Counted from the stretch's first letter, positions 25,204 through 34,360 are shown. The stretch: DNA of 64,000 nucleotides from Corallococcus macrosporus DSM 14697 (GCF_002305895.1 NZ_CP022203.1:7164001-7228000), one strand, 5' to 3'. Made by a program: numbers and translations. The notes: generated from the sequence alone by a model not told the origin.

Positions 25204-26093
25204 GCTGGCGCTCGACTGGGAAAGGAGAGGTCCAGAGAATAGACGGTACACACCGAGTCCGGCGCGATACCCGCCGCTCGCAGCCAGTGGACATGGTCCT
25301 CCAGCCGCTCGTCGATGCTGAAGCAGGCCAGCGTCTCTCCGCCGAGCGCCGCCAGCTCCACACCGCAAGCACGAAGATACTCGCCCCAGCCGTGCGTCCA
25401 GGCCCCGGGAGGCGCCGCCAGATGGACCAGCGGCCATGGACGGCCCGTGGACAGACGCTGGAGGTCCTTGGCCCCCGCCGTGGAGCACCACCCGGCGCCC
25501 TCCAGCCGCCTGCCGGACGAAGGTCCCAGCCGGAGGCCCTCGCTCACGGGGCGCGGGGGGGCACGCCCTGTCTCCAGCGCCGCGAGCCGGGAAGGCGGGA
25601 CGAAGTAGAGCGCGAGCCGGCTGGCCGGGCGCCCCATCCGCAGAGGATTCCAGCCCCGGGCAATGCGCATCACGTCGCCCCGGGCCCCGCGCATCGCCGC
25701 GCCGTAGAGGAAGCGAATCCTGCGCAGCGGCGGAATCAGGAAGAGGTGCTTGAGCCCTTGCAGCAGGAGCCTCGTGGAGAGCCCGGAGCCCCGCGCGGGC
25801 TTCGCCAGCTTGAGGTCGCAGATGTAGAGCGCGGCCACCGTGCGAGCCCCATGGCCCACCGGGCGAAGCACCCCCGTCACCGACCCCAGCAACGTGTCGC
25901 CCCGAAGCGCCAGCAGGAAGTACGCCTCTCCCATGGAGGAGAAGAACGGGTGGTAGCCGGCCCCATGGTCGATGAAGAAGTGGTCCGCCCCATCCGCGAG
26001 CGGGTAGAGGATGTCGCGCTCCAGCTTCCGCAGCCGCTCGACATAGGGCCCGAGCGTGTCGGGCCGGACAACGACGAAACGCACGTCACTCAT
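25173..26093 (-). CDS. GNAT-like acyltransferase family protein
   Basis: A 306-aa protein whose first 170 residues resemble a GNAT fold: FVVVRPDTLGPYVERLRKLERDILYPL, an aromatic-rich AYFLLALRGDTLLGSVTGVLR core, then ALYICDLKLAKPARGSGLSTRLLLQGL as the CoA-loop equivalent. The C-terminal half (about 190-306) looks like a second, degenerate GNAT-like domain. The ATG overlaps the DUF3419 stop (ATGA). Coupling on both sides suggests it acts in series with the aminocarboxypropyltransferase-like and diiron proteins, perhaps as an N-acyltransferase. Confidence 0.62.
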   Translation of the reverse strand: MSDVRFVVVRPDTLGPYVERLRKLERDILYPLADGADHFFIDHGAGYHPFFSSMGEAYFLLALRGDTLLGSVTGVLRPVGHGARTVAALYICDLKLAKPARGSGLSTRLLLQGLKHLFLIPPLRRIRFLYGAAMRGARGDVMRIARGWNPLRMGRPASRLALYFVPPSRLAALETGRAPPRPVSEGLRLGPSSGRRLEGAGWCSTAGAKDLQRLSTGRPWPLVHLAAPPGAWTHGWGEYLRACGVELAALGGETLACFSIDERLEDHVHWLRAAGIAPDSVCTVYSLDLSFPSRAPAWVHLPSSEI

Positions 26094-27082
26094 GGGGCCT
26101 GGCGGGGCTGGCGGAAGCCGACCTCGATGCGCTCGTAGAACAAGCTCCGGTCCCTGGCCAGCAGCTCCGCGCCGAGCGCGTCATCGAAGGTGAAGGCGGG
26201 CTGGAAGAAGCGGCGGAGGTCCCGGCGGTTGTTGAGCTGGCGGAGGAGGATGGCGCATCCGGGCTTCGCCTCGCGCATGAGCACCGCCGCCCACTCCGCC
26301 ACGAGCGCGTCCTCCGACCAGTCGAAGATGTTGGAGAGCGAGATGACGTCGAAGCGGCCCAGCCGCGGCACGTCCGGCAGCGAGCCCTGGATGAGCGACA
26401 GCGCCACGGGCGCCTCGGCCCGCAGATACTCCGGCGCGTCCTCACGCAGGTACCCGCCGAGCAGCACATGCTGGAGGAAGGGATTGCGAGGGGCATCCTG
26501 CCGCTGGAGGCCGCGCTCGAAGACGGCCTGGAAATAGCCCGGGTAGGAGCCGGGCTCCGCGTGCTGGGTCGCGGCGGGGCCGAACATCGCGTTCAGCAAC
26601 GGCGCCGCCAGGGCCAGCTCGAAGGCCACGGGCCAGTAGGGCGACGCGAACCACCGGGCCAGCGCCGCCCGGCGCCGCGAGATGGAGGTGTCCGGCGCGA
26701 AGAAGGCCGCGAGCTCGTGCGCGGGCGCGACGAACTCCTCGATGAAGCGGCGGAGCGTGCGAAAGAGCCCCTCGAATTCGCCGCGCTGGTTCAGCGCCGT
26801 CACGGCGTCCGCCTCCACGCTGTAGTCCCTCAGTGGCAGGCGGCCGAGCCCCTCGGCCTTCTCCCGGACGTGCGCGAGCTGACGCGGATTGAAGTCGAAG
26901 CCCACCAGCTCCAGGTCTGGATGACGCCGCGCCAGCGTGAGGAGCGTGCAGCCTCCAGACGCCACCGTGAGCACGGCCCGCGCCTTCGTGCGTTCGACGA
27001 GCGCCAGCTCCAGCGCGGCATCCTCCCGGACGACGGCGAACTTCAAACGGTGAGACGGCGTCGAAACCGGAACAGGTTCCAT
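26090..27082 (-). CDS. DUF3419 / BtaA-like S-adenosylmethionine 3-amino-3-carboxypropyltransferase
   Basis: A 330-aa protein with the SAM-binding pattern of DUF3419. LTVASGGCTLLTLARR (38-53) and LVGFDFNPRQLAHV (59-72) correspond to the BtaA motifs for SAM binding, and FDVISLSNIFDWSED plus ILLRQLNN are typical of the C-terminal half. BtaA transfers the 3-amino-3-carboxypropyl group of SAM to diacylglycerol in betaine-lipid synthesis. No BtaB-type N-methyltransferase is adjacent, so a different acceptor or an unmethylated homoserine lipid is possible. It is first in its operon, only 26 bp from the divergent desaturase. Confidence 0.75.
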   Translation of the reverse strand: MEPVPVSTPSHRLKFAVVREDAALELALVERTKARAVLTVASGGCTLLTLARRHPDLELVGFDFNPRQLAHVREKAEGLGRLPLRDYSVEADAVTALNQRGEFEGLFRTLRRFIEEFVAPAHELAAFFAPDTSISRRRAALARWFASPYWPVAFELALAAPLLNAMFGPAATQHAEPGSYPGYFQAVFERGLQRQDAPRNPFLQHVLLGGYLREDAPEYLRAEAPVALSLIQGSLPDVPRLGRFDVISLSNIFDWSEDALVAEWAAVLMREAKPGCAILLRQLNNRRDLRRFFQPAFTFDDALGAELLARDRSLFYERIEVGFRQPRQAP

Positions 27083-27108
27083 GGCATGTTTCTACCTCGG
27101 AACCGCCC

Positions 27109-28041
27109 ATGCCGCTCGCGACAGAATCCCTCACGCCCTCGAAGTTGCGCGAACTGGAGCAGGTCGACGCGCGACACGTCCCACGGCTCGCGCTCTTCCT
27201 CGTGCTCTATCTGGGCGCGGCGGCGCTGTGCGTCGCGCTCGCGGGGCGGGACACCTCCGCGCCGGGCTGGATGGCCCGCGCCCTCCTGTACGTCATCGCC
27301 GCGGCCTCATTGCATGGCATCAGCCTGTTCACGCACGAGGCCGTCCATGGCGGGCTGGCGCGGCGGCCCTGGCTGAACCGGCTGGGCGGCATCGCCTGCG
27401 CGCTGCCGGTGCTCCAGAACTACGCTGCCTACAAGGTGTTGCACCTGAAGCACCACGCCGACCTGGGCGGGGGCAAGGACCCGGACCACTACGCCAACTA
27501 CACCGGCCGGCGCTGGCTGGAGTTGTTGATGCACATGGGCCGGCTGCTGCTCGGCTACCCCGCCTACATCACGATGATTCCCATCCTGGGCTGGCGGCAG
27601 GGAACGGCCGCCGAGCGGCGCTGGGTCGCCTTCGAGGTCGTCCTCGCCGGCGCCTGCGTGGCGGCCGCCGTGGCCTTCATCCCCTGGCAGGTGCTGCTCC
27701 ATGCCTGGGTGGTTCCCATGCTCATCCTCAACACCCTGGTGAACGTCCGGGGCATGAGCCAGCACACGTTCCTGCCGGAGAGCAGCCACCCGGTCCGGGG
27801 ATCGCGGACCATCCTGTCGAACCCGGTGACGCGCTTCTTCATGTGCAACGAGAACTACCACCTGGAGCACCACCTGTATCCCCGCGTGCCCTGGTACAAC
27901 CTGCCCGAGCTGCACCGGACGCTGCGCGCGGACCTCGTCGCCCAGGGGGCGCCCTTCATCCCCTCCTACTTCTCCTTTGTCCGAGGCGTCCTCTCCGGTT
28001 CCCTCATCCAAGGGACGAAGCCCGCCACGCCCGATGCCTGA
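27109..28041 (+). CDS. Membrane fatty-acid desaturase family protein
   Basis: A 310-aa integral membrane diiron enzyme with three His boxes: HEAVH (76-80), HLKHH (112-116) and NENYHLEHH (247-255). LYPRVPWYNLPELH follows, typical of the clade that contains small-molecule and acyl desaturases or hydroxylases. Four hydrophobic stretches surround the boxes. The stop overlaps the PAP2 start by 8 bp. The 26-bp divergent gap to the DUF3419 gene means promoters must lie inside the coding sequences or be shared. Confidence 0.87.
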   Translation: MPLATESLTPSKLRELEQVDARHVPRLALFLVLYLGAAALCVALAGRDTSAPGWMARALLYVIAAASLHGISLFTHEAVHGGLARRPWLNRLGGIACALPVLQNYAAYKVLHLKHHADLGGGKDPDHYANYTGRRWLELLMHMGRLLLGYPAYITMIPILGWRQGTAAERRWVAFEVVLAGACVAAAVAFIPWQVLLHAWVVPMLILNTLVNVRGMSQHTFLPESSHPVRGSRTILSNPVTRFFMCNENYHLEHHLYPRVPWYNLPELHRTLRADLVAQGAPFIPSYFSFVRGVLSGSLIQGTKPATPDA

Positions 28042-28879
28042 GCGGCCGTACCCGCACGAGCTCCTGCTGGCCGCGTTCGGACTCCTCCTGTCGTCCGCGC
28101 TGGCGTGGACCGCGGGCCTCAGCTCGCCCGTCACCCAGACGGTGGTTGGCGGCACGGTGCTGTTCATGGGGGCCACGGCGCTGCTGGCGCGCCTGGACGG
28201 CGTGGCCCACGTCTTCCGGGCGAGGCTGCTGCTCGCGTACGTCGCGACGTTCTTCTTCTACGCCTCCGTGAAGCAGACCGTCCCGGCGCTGGGGCTGTCG
28301 CCTCGCGACGCGTGGCTCCTCTCCGCGGACACAGCCCTGTTCGGCACCACGCCGGCCGCGTGGCTCCAGCGGTGGAGCACGCCCTGGGTCAACGAGCTCT
28401 TCAGCGCCAGCTACCTGGCGTTCCACGTCTACCTCCACCTCGCCATGGCCTGGGCGCTCGTGGGGCCGCGCGCGCGGGCCGAGCGGTTCTTCACGTCCAT
28501 CTTCTCCGCCTATGTCCCGGGCATCGTCGGCTACTACCTGCTGCCCGCCGTCGGTCCCACGGCGGCCTGGCCGGAGCTGTTCACCACCGCCATCGAGGGC
28601 GGCTGGCTCACCCGGCTCAATGCGTTCGTCGTGGCGAGCGGGTCCTCCACGTATGACCTCTTCCCCAGCCTGCACACGTACATCACGCTGGTGCTGCTCG
28701 ACCACGACCGGCGCCAGCACCCGCGGCGCTTCCGCCTGATGTTGCCCGTGGCCGTGGCCATCCTCATGTCCACGCTGATGCTGCGCTACCACTACGCCGT
28801 GGACCTGCTCGCGGGCGCGCTGTGGTTCCTGGCGTATCGCCTTGGCAAGGCCTGGTTTGGCCAGCCGTCCGACTCGTGA
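28034..28879 (+). CDS. PAP2-superfamily membrane phosphatase or phosphotransferase
   Basis: A 281-aa protein with six hydrophobic helices. FPSLHTYITLVLLDHDRR (from about 207) and LRYHYAVDLLAG (about 249-260) match the SLH and HYxxD boxes of the inositol-phosphoceramide-synthase-like PAP2 branch. That branch carries SLH rather than SGH and moves phospho-head-groups between lipids. The KX6RP box is not obvious. Translationally coupled to the desaturase, which supports lipid-linked chemistry. Confidence 0.8.
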   Translation: MPERPYPHELLLAAFGLLLSSALAWTAGLSSPVTQTVVGGTVLFMGATALLARLDGVAHVFRARLLLAYVATFFFYASVKQTVPALGLSPRDAWLLSADTALFGTTPAAWLQRWSTPWVNELFSASYLAFHVYLHLAMAWALVGPRARAERFFTSIFSAYVPGIVGYYLLPAVGPTAAWPELFTTAIEGGWLTRLNAFVVASGSSTYDLFPSLHTYITLVLLDHDRRQHPRRFRLMLPVAVAILMSTLMLRYHYAVDLLAGALWFLAYRLGKAWFGQPSDS

Positions 28880-28897
28880 AAGACTGACTGTCTTTCA
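28877..28897 (+). terminator. Intercistronic hairpin after the PAP2 gene
   Basis: TGAAAGAC (28877-28884) and GTCTTTCA (28890-28897) form a perfect 8-bp stem over TGACT, starting at the PAP2 stop codon. It lies 15 nt before the start of the NTF2-like gene. No T-run follows, so it is more likely an RNA-stability element or attenuator than a full terminator. Confidence 0.45.
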
Positions 28898-28912
28898 GGG
28901 GGCGTCCCGCAC

Positions 28913-29407
28913 ATGAGAGAGAAGGACACGCAGTACATCCTGGATTGGATTGCCATTCAGGAGCTGGTCGCGGAGTACGGGCAGGCCATCGACTTCGGCA
29001 AGGACACGGGTGACTGGAGCCGCTGGGTGAATGCCTTCACCCCGCAGGTGGTCGCGGACTACAGCCGGCTCTTCGGTGGCGAGCCCATCACCATCGCCCG
29101 CGAGGAGATGGGCAAGCTCGGGGGCGACGCCCTGGCCGCCTTCACCCGCGTCCAGCACGCCACGGCGAACACGGTGCGGACCCACTTCAAGAACGACACC
29201 GAGGCGCAGGTCATGGCCTATGCGGACGTGGCGCACTTCTTCACGGCCGGTGGTGTGCAGCAGGAGTGGACCGTGGTCATCCGCTACACGCACGACGTGG
29301 AGAAGACGTCCGAGGGCTGGCGCATCCGCCGCGTCATGCTGGACCCCATCCACTTCCGGGGCAACCCGGTGGGCCTGGAGCTCGTGAAGGGCAAGCGCCT
29401 CGTCTGA
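28913..29407 (+). CDS. NTF2-like / SnoaL-like protein
   Basis: A 164-aa protein of the nuclear-transport-factor-2 fold. It has an N-terminal helix pair (DWIAIQELVAEYGQAIDFGKDTGDWSRWVNAFTPQVVADYS) and a curved sheet ending in GWRIRRVMLDPIHFRGN. Such proteins serve as small dehydratases, isomerases or binding chambers in secondary metabolism. It is third on the plus side of the divergent lipid-like cluster, 33 bp after the PAP2 gene, with AGGGGG upstream. No catalytic residues could be singled out. Confidence 0.75.
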   Translation: MREKDTQYILDWIAIQELVAEYGQAIDFGKDTGDWSRWVNAFTPQVVADYSRLFGGEPITIAREEMGKLGGDALAAFTRVQHATANTVRTHFKNDTEAQVMAYADVAHFFTAGGVQQEWTVVIRYTHDVEKTSEGWRIRRVMLDPIHFRGNPVGLELVKGKRLV

Positions 29408-29411
29408 GGCG

Positions 29412-30677
29412 TCAATCCGGCGCGCGCGTCGCGGCCTCGGCTCGCAACGCGCCCGGAAGCCGCCAGGCCACCACCAGGGTGGCCAGCGTTCCGCCAGCCC
29501 CCGCCACCAGCAGCGTCACCGGGGCTGACGTCGCGTCGAGCAACAGCCCCCCGGCGACGTAGGACAGCCCCGCGGCCACGCCGATGGCCCCATAGAGATT
29601 GCCAAACACCCGGCCCCGCATCCCGGCCGGCACCCACCGCTGGATGAGGGTGTGGCAGGCGACATCCATGGCCGCGATGCCCACGCCTCGCACGGCTTGC
29701 ATCGCGAGCGCCGCGGAGACGGCCCAGGCCAGGCCGGTCAGCAGGTTGCCCACGCTGCTCACCGCGAAGCCCAGCACCAGCATCACCGGCATCACCGCGC
29801 CCGCGCCCAGGCGCGCCATCAGCGCGTAGCCCGCGACCAGCCCCAGCCCCACCGCGCCCAGGAGCAGCCCCACCGCGGAGTCCCCGGCCTGGAAGGTGTC
29901 CTTCGCGAGCAGCACCAGGGCCACGTCGTCCACGCCGTTGAAGGCCACCACGGCGCAGAAGCCCAGGGCGACGACGCGGGCCACCCGGGCACGCCAGAGA
30001 TAGAGCAACCCGTCCCGCGCCTGCCGGAACAAGGACACGGGCGGCGCGTCCTTCTCCCGCGCCGGTGACACGGAAGGCAGGGCCCGTAACAGCACCGCGG
30101 ACAGGAGGAAGGACGCCGCGTCCACCAGCAGCACGCCGCGGAGCCCCACGAGCGGGAACATCGCCGCGGCGAGCAACGGCCCCAGCGCCTCGGCCGCCTG
30201 GGTCCCGAATCCCACGCTGGCGTTCGCCGCCTCCAGGTCCTCGCCGCGCACCAGGGCGGGCACCACCGCCCGGGAGGCCGGCTGGAACACCTGTCCGACA
30301 ATCGCCCTCGCGGCCACCAGCACCAGCAGCACCGGCAGCGGCGGCAGGGTGAAGGCGATGAGCGCCAGCAGCGCGCCCTGGACCACCTCGCACAGCAGCA
30401 TCACCCGCTTGAGGTCGAACCGGTCGCTGATGGCGCCCGTGAGCGGCCCCAGCAAGGCGGGTGCGAAGTCTCCCACGAGGAGCAGCACTGACACCGCCAG
30501 CGCCTGCCCCGTCTGCTCCGCGACGTACAACATGAGCGCCACCAGGCTGAGCGAGTCCCCCGTGAAGGAGATGACTCGCGCGCCCCAGAGGGCCCGGAAC
30601 GCCGGGTGGCGTCGCAAGAGCCACAGGGCGCCCGTCCCGCGTCCGCTGGCGTCTGAATCACTTGCTGGAACCGACAT
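29412..30677 (-). CDS. MFS transporter (enterobactin-exporter-like, MFS_3)
   Basis: A 421-aa major facilitator with about twelve hydrophobic helices. The family loop between helices 2 and 3 appears as GPLTGAISDRFDLKRVML, and a matching one as RWVPAGMRGRVFGNLYGAIGVAAG in the second half. FRALWGARVISFTGDSLS is the usual MFS_3 start. The start at 30677 was preferred because the longer frame overlaps the divergent S41 gene. It converges with the NTF2-like gene (4-bp gap) and might export a product of that cluster. Confidence 0.87.
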   Translation of the reverse strand: MSVPASDSDASGRGTGALWLLRRHPAFRALWGARVISFTGDSLSLVALMLYVAEQTGQALAVSVLLLVGDFAPALLGPLTGAISDRFDLKRVMLLCEVVQGALLALIAFTLPPLPVLLVLVAARAIVGQVFQPASRAVVPALVRGEDLEAANASVGFGTQAAEALGPLLAAAMFPLVGLRGVLLVDAASFLLSAVLLRALPSVSPAREKDAPPVSLFRQARDGLLYLWRARVARVVALGFCAVVAFNGVDDVALVLLAKDTFQAGDSAVGLLLGAVGLGLVAGYALMARLGAGAVMPVMLVLGFAVSSVGNLLTGLAWAVSAALAMQAVRGVGIAAMDVACHTLIQRWVPAGMRGRVFGNLYGAIGVAAGLSYVAGGLLLDATSAPVTLLVAGAGGTLATLVVAWRLPGALRAEAATRAPD

Positions 30678-30839
30678 GCGCCGCGAGTCTCCCCTGGGGA
30701 ATGATGGAGCGGCGGCACCGTAGAGGAGACGCGTGGCGGGCTTCAATTCCCCCCGGGCGCCGCCGATATACGAGACAGGCGCCCACCGTTCCTTCGCGGG
30801 CGACCGCCTCACCACCACACCCCGAAAGAGAGCACTGAC

Positions 30840-33056
30840 ATGAGGATGCCTGAAAGCAACGCCAGGTCCCCGCTCGCCCGATGGTTGCTCGCGGCGGCCT
30901 GTGCGTTCCACTCCGCATGCGGGGACGACCCACCCTCCCCTCCCACCGAGCCACCGCCGCCGCAGGCCCTGGACTGGTGCCCCCACGTCACGCCCGGCGT
31001 CGCGAGCTCGTCCTCGTCCTCGTCCGCGCTGGCGATGTCCGAGGCCCACGCCCTGGTCCGCTTCTTCAGCCCCGGGAGCAGCTATCGGGAAATCGACACG
31101 GCGCTCACCACCGCCCTGGAGGGGACCACGGTGGATTGGAACGGCGTGGCGCGGGCCTACGCGGAGGCGCTGGATTCCGTCTGTGCCCATGACGCCACCG
31201 CCACCGCGCCCCTCCCCGCCGCGCAGGTCGAGCAGGCCGACACGGTCGCCATCCTCCGTCCCGGCACGGGCGAGCTCGTCCTTCCCGCCGGCACGCGGGC
31301 CGTCGCCATCGACCTGCGCGGCCTGCCGGACGCGCCAGGGCTGGAGGAGGCCCTGGCCCACGCCATCGCCGTCGTCAGCAACCGGCCCATCCCTCGCGTC
31401 TCGGCGCGCGTGCGCGTCCATGACGGCATGACGGACGAGCACAACGCCCAGAACGTCTACAGCAACTCCACGGCCCTCCTGGCCGCGCCGGACTACGCCG
31501 CCTCGGGAGCGGCGGACCTGCCCGTCGCGCTGCTCACGGGCCCCTCGCTGCCGCCCGCGGCGGCGCGCTTCGCCATCGACCTGCGCACGGCGCGACGCGC
31601 CTGGTTGTGGGGTGAGCCCGTGCTGACGGCCGTCGCCGAGTCCCGCTGGGCGCCCCTGGGGACCGTGGGCCTGTCGATCCGGACCTCACGGCTCGAGGAT
31701 GGCGCAGGTCCACTTCCCGACCAGCTTCCCGCTGACCAGGCACTGCCCGCCGTCGTGGCGGACAGCCTGCGCGAGCTTCCCAGCCAGGAGGCGCCCGCCG
31801 CGCTGGAGCGGAGCGCCGCGGTCGCTCGCACGGGCATGGCGCGGCGCCGGCTCCCGACGGGCTCGAACGCCCAGGTGGCGCGGACGGCTGGCATCGCGCG
31901 CGCGTCGCTCCTCATCGTCCACGGGGCCGTGCGGCGCTTCTTCCCCTACTTCCACGTGGTGGGGGATGGCATCGACGCGCGCCTGGAGGAGACGCTGGCC
32001 GCCGTGGACACCGCGCCCGTGAACACGCAGCGCACGCGCCAGCTCCTGCGCCGCTTCGGCAACGTGCTCCAGGACGGGCATGTCTTCGTGAACGCGTCAC
32101 CGTCGCCCGTCATCGGCATCCTCCCCGCCCTGCTGGAGGAGGTGGCTGGCGGGGACGTGGTCGTCCGACGCTCCCTGGTCCCGGAGTTCCAACCGGGAGA
32201 CACCCTGGTGCGAGTGGGCGAGCGCTCCACGGCGGAGTGGTACGCGGAAGAGCTGTCGCGCACCTCCGCCGCCACCCACGGCTACCGGCACGAGCTGGCC
32301 ACGCGGAGGTTGCGAGAGCTGACGGGGCCCCTGTCCCTGGTGATGCGCGGCCCGGATGGCACCGAGCGCACGGTGCAGGCCCAGCCCCATGCAGGCGGCA
32401 ACATCGTCGAGGCGCTCGGCGTCTCCCCCTCAAGGCGCGCCAGCGGCTGGCTGGGCGACCTGGGCGCGCCGTCGCTCTACTACATCACCATGAGCAGCGA
32501 TGTGACGACGGACCTGGACGCCGCGCTCCAGCACCTCGACACGGCCGCGAGCGCGCAAGGGCTCATCGTGGACATGCGCGGCTATCCCGGCTTCAGCCAC
32601 TACGACTTCATCTCGCATCTCATCCAGGGCCCGTACGTCAGTCCCATCTTCCGCGTGGGCCGCTGGACGGGCCCGGACCAGCATGAAATCCACGAGGACC
32701 AGTACGCCTTCACCGGAAGCGCGACGCGCGCCTACTCGGGGCCCATGGTGCTGCTCGTGGGGCCTCGCTCGGTGTCCGCGGCGGAGAACTTCTCCACCAT
32801 GCTGGTCGCGGCGAACCGCGCCCGCGTGGTGGGACAGCGCAGCGCGGGCACCAATGGCAGCATCACCAACCTGGTGCTCCCCGGCGGCTTCCGGTTCATG
32901 TACACCGGGACGGAAGTTCTTTGGCCTGATCGCTCCACATTCCATGGCGTGGGAATTGTCCCGGATGATGAGATTGCGCCCACCACGGAAGACTTCGCGT
33001 TGAATAGAGATTCGCAGCTCCTGAAGGCTCTCAACGTCCTCCAAGCACACGAGTAG
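30840..33056 (+). CDS. S41-family peptidase, lipoprotein
   Basis: A 738-aa protein with a lipoprotein signal ending FHSACG (Cys27), a Pro-rich tether and a poly-Ser patch. A long N-terminal region is unassigned. From about residue 350 there is a tail-specific-protease-like core including FGNVLQDGHVFVN, a PDZ-like segment (FQPGDTLVRVGERS), GLIVDMRGYPG and the nucleophile region LLVGPRSVSAAENFS. The catalytic Ser in SVSAAEN is clear; the base Lys is not certain. The last ~45 codons are visibly poorer in GC than the rest. Divergent from the MFS gene. Confidence 0.78.
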   Translation: MRMPESNARSPLARWLLAAACAFHSACGDDPPSPPTEPPPPQALDWCPHVTPGVASSSSSSSALAMSEAHALVRFFSPGSSYREIDTALTTALEGTTVDWNGVARAYAEALDSVCAHDATATAPLPAAQVEQADTVAILRPGTGELVLPAGTRAVAIDLRGLPDAPGLEEALAHAIAVVSNRPIPRVSARVRVHDGMTDEHNAQNVYSNSTALLAAPDYAASGAADLPVALLTGPSLPPAAARFAIDLRTARRAWLWGEPVLTAVAESRWAPLGTVGLSIRTSRLEDGAGPLPDQLPADQALPAVVADSLRELPSQEAPAALERSAAVARTGMARRRLPTGSNAQVARTAGIARASLLIVHGAVRRFFPYFHVVGDGIDARLEETLAAVDTAPVNTQRTRQLLRRFGNVLQDGHVFVNASPSPVIGILPALLEEVAGGDVVVRRSLVPEFQPGDTLVRVGERSTAEWYAEELSRTSAATHGYRHELATRRLRELTGPLSLVMRGPDGTERTVQAQPHAGGNIVEALGVSPSRRASGWLGDLGAPSLYYITMSSDVTTDLDAALQHLDTAASAQGLIVDMRGYPGFSHYDFISHLIQGPYVSPIFRVGRWTGPDQHEIHEDQYAFTGSATRAYSGPMVLLVGPRSVSAAENFSTMLVAANRARVVGQRSAGTNGSITNLVLPGGFRFMYTGTEVLWPDRSTFHGVGIVPDDEIAPTTEDFALNRDSQLLKALNVLQAHE

Positions 33057-33147
33057 ACGCTTGCCGGCGTGAGTGCGGACAGCGCCTTTCGATGCGGGCG
33101 TGGGGAGCGAGAGGATGGCGCTCCTCACCCCGTGGAAAGGAGCAGTC

Positions 33148-33756
33148 ATGAACTCACGTCCTCTTGCTGTCGTCGTCCTGGGCGCCGCGCTGTTCACCGG
33201 TTGTGGCGAGCCGGAGGCAATGCCAGACACGCCCACTGGCGAAGGCGTCGTCATCCCGCCGGTGGAGACGCAGGGAGGGTCCGCCACCGTCACCGCCGCC
33301 GCGTACTGCGATGACGTGGCGACGTGGAACGCCGCGTGGACGGCCCTCGAAGACCAGGTGCTCGTGCTCGTCAACGAGCGCCGCGCCGCGGGCGCCGTCT
33401 GTGGCGGCGTGGCCAGGCCGCCCGCGCCCCCGCTCACCAACAACGCCCAGCTTCGGTGTGCCGCGCGCAAGCACTCCAAGGACATGGGCACCCACAACTT
33501 CATGAGCCACACGGGCTCGGACGGCTCCTCGCCCTGGCAGCGGATGAACTGGGCGGGCTACTCGTACCGCAACGCCGCGGAGAACGTCGCGGCGGGCTAC
33601 GCCACGGCCCTGGCCGTGGTGAACGGCTGGATGGCCAGCACGGGGCACTGCAACAACATCATGAACCCGGCGCTCCTCGACATTGGCGTCGGCTACTACA
33701 ACGCCCCGTCCAGCACCTACCGGCACTACTGGACGCAGGCCTTCGGCCGGCAGTGA
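33148..33756 (+). CDS. CAP (SCP/PR1-like) domain lipoprotein
   Basis: A 202-aa protein with AAGGAG before the ATG and a lipobox LFTGCGE (Cys19). The CAP domain shows conserved blocks VLVLVNERRAAGAVCGG, LRCAARKHSKDMGTHNFMSHTGSDGSSPWQRM, AENVAAGYATALAVVNGWMASTGHCNNIMNP and DIGVGYY. The His and Glu residues that form the CAP cavity are retained. Bacterial CAP proteins are secreted and of mixed or unknown function. The start at 33073 was rejected because it precedes the signal peptide. Confidence 0.87.
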   Translation: MNSRPLAVVVLGAALFTGCGEPEAMPDTPTGEGVVIPPVETQGGSATVTAAAYCDDVATWNAAWTALEDQVLVLVNERRAAGAVCGGVARPPAPPLTNNAQLRCAARKHSKDMGTHNFMSHTGSDGSSPWQRMNWAGYSYRNAAENVAAGYATALAVVNGWMASTGHCNNIMNPALLDIGVGYYNAPSSTYRHYWTQAFGRQ

Positions 33757-33817
33757 CCTCGGGCTAGAGTGCGTGGCCGGGCGCTCACTCCAGGGCGCCC
33801 GGCTCGCCTCGCCCATC

Positions 33818-34360
33818 ATGGACCTCGTCCTCCTCTTCGTCGGCCTCATCAAGGTGGTGTTCGGCGGCCTCGTCGCCGCGCTGGGCATCTGGCTCGCGCT
33901 GCGCGGGCTGAGCCGCATCCTCGGCGCCAACCCCGTGGAGGAGTTGCGCCAGGGCAACGTCGCCGCCTGCCTCGTCCACGCCGCCAGCCTGGTGTCCCTG
34001 GGCCTGCTGGTCCAACACGCGGTGCAGGCCACGTCGGACGCGCTGGACCTCACGGTGCAGAATCCGCCCCTGCACCTGATGGTGGTCGGCCGGCTGGTCG
34101 CGGTGGCCGTCCTGCATGTGGGACTGTCATTGGGCGTGGGCGTCACGGTGCTCGGAACGGGTGTGCTGTTGTTCGACCGGATGACGCCGGGCATCGACGA
34201 GCTGGCGGAGGTGCGCAAGGGCAACGTCGCGGCGGCGCTCATCCTCGGCGCCATCCTGCTGGTGCTGGCGCTGCTCACGGCGCCGGGGCTTCAGGCGGCG
34301 CTCAACGGGCTCATCCCCTTCCCCCAGCTCCCCGAAGGGACGCTGCGCGCGCCCGCGTGA
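33818..34360 (+). CDS. DUF350 family membrane protein
   Basis: A 180-aa protein made of two similar halves, each with two hydrophobic helices. The repeats show as ELRQGNVAACLVHAASLVSLGLL and EVRKGNVAAALILGAILLVLALL. This is the DUF350/YjfL architecture of short inner-membrane proteins with no proven function, often encoded near transglutaminase-like or spermidine-synthase-like genes. Its TGA overlaps the GTG of the next gene, so the pair is coupled. Confidence 0.8.
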   Translation: MDLVLLFVGLIKVVFGGLVAALGIWLALRGLSRILGANPVEELRQGNVAACLVHAASLVSLGLLVQHAVQATSDALDLTVQNPPLHLMVVGRLVAVAVLHVGLSLGVGVTVLGTGVLLFDRMTPGIDELAEVRKGNVAAALILGAILLVLALLTAPGLQAALNGLIPFPQLPEGTLRAPA

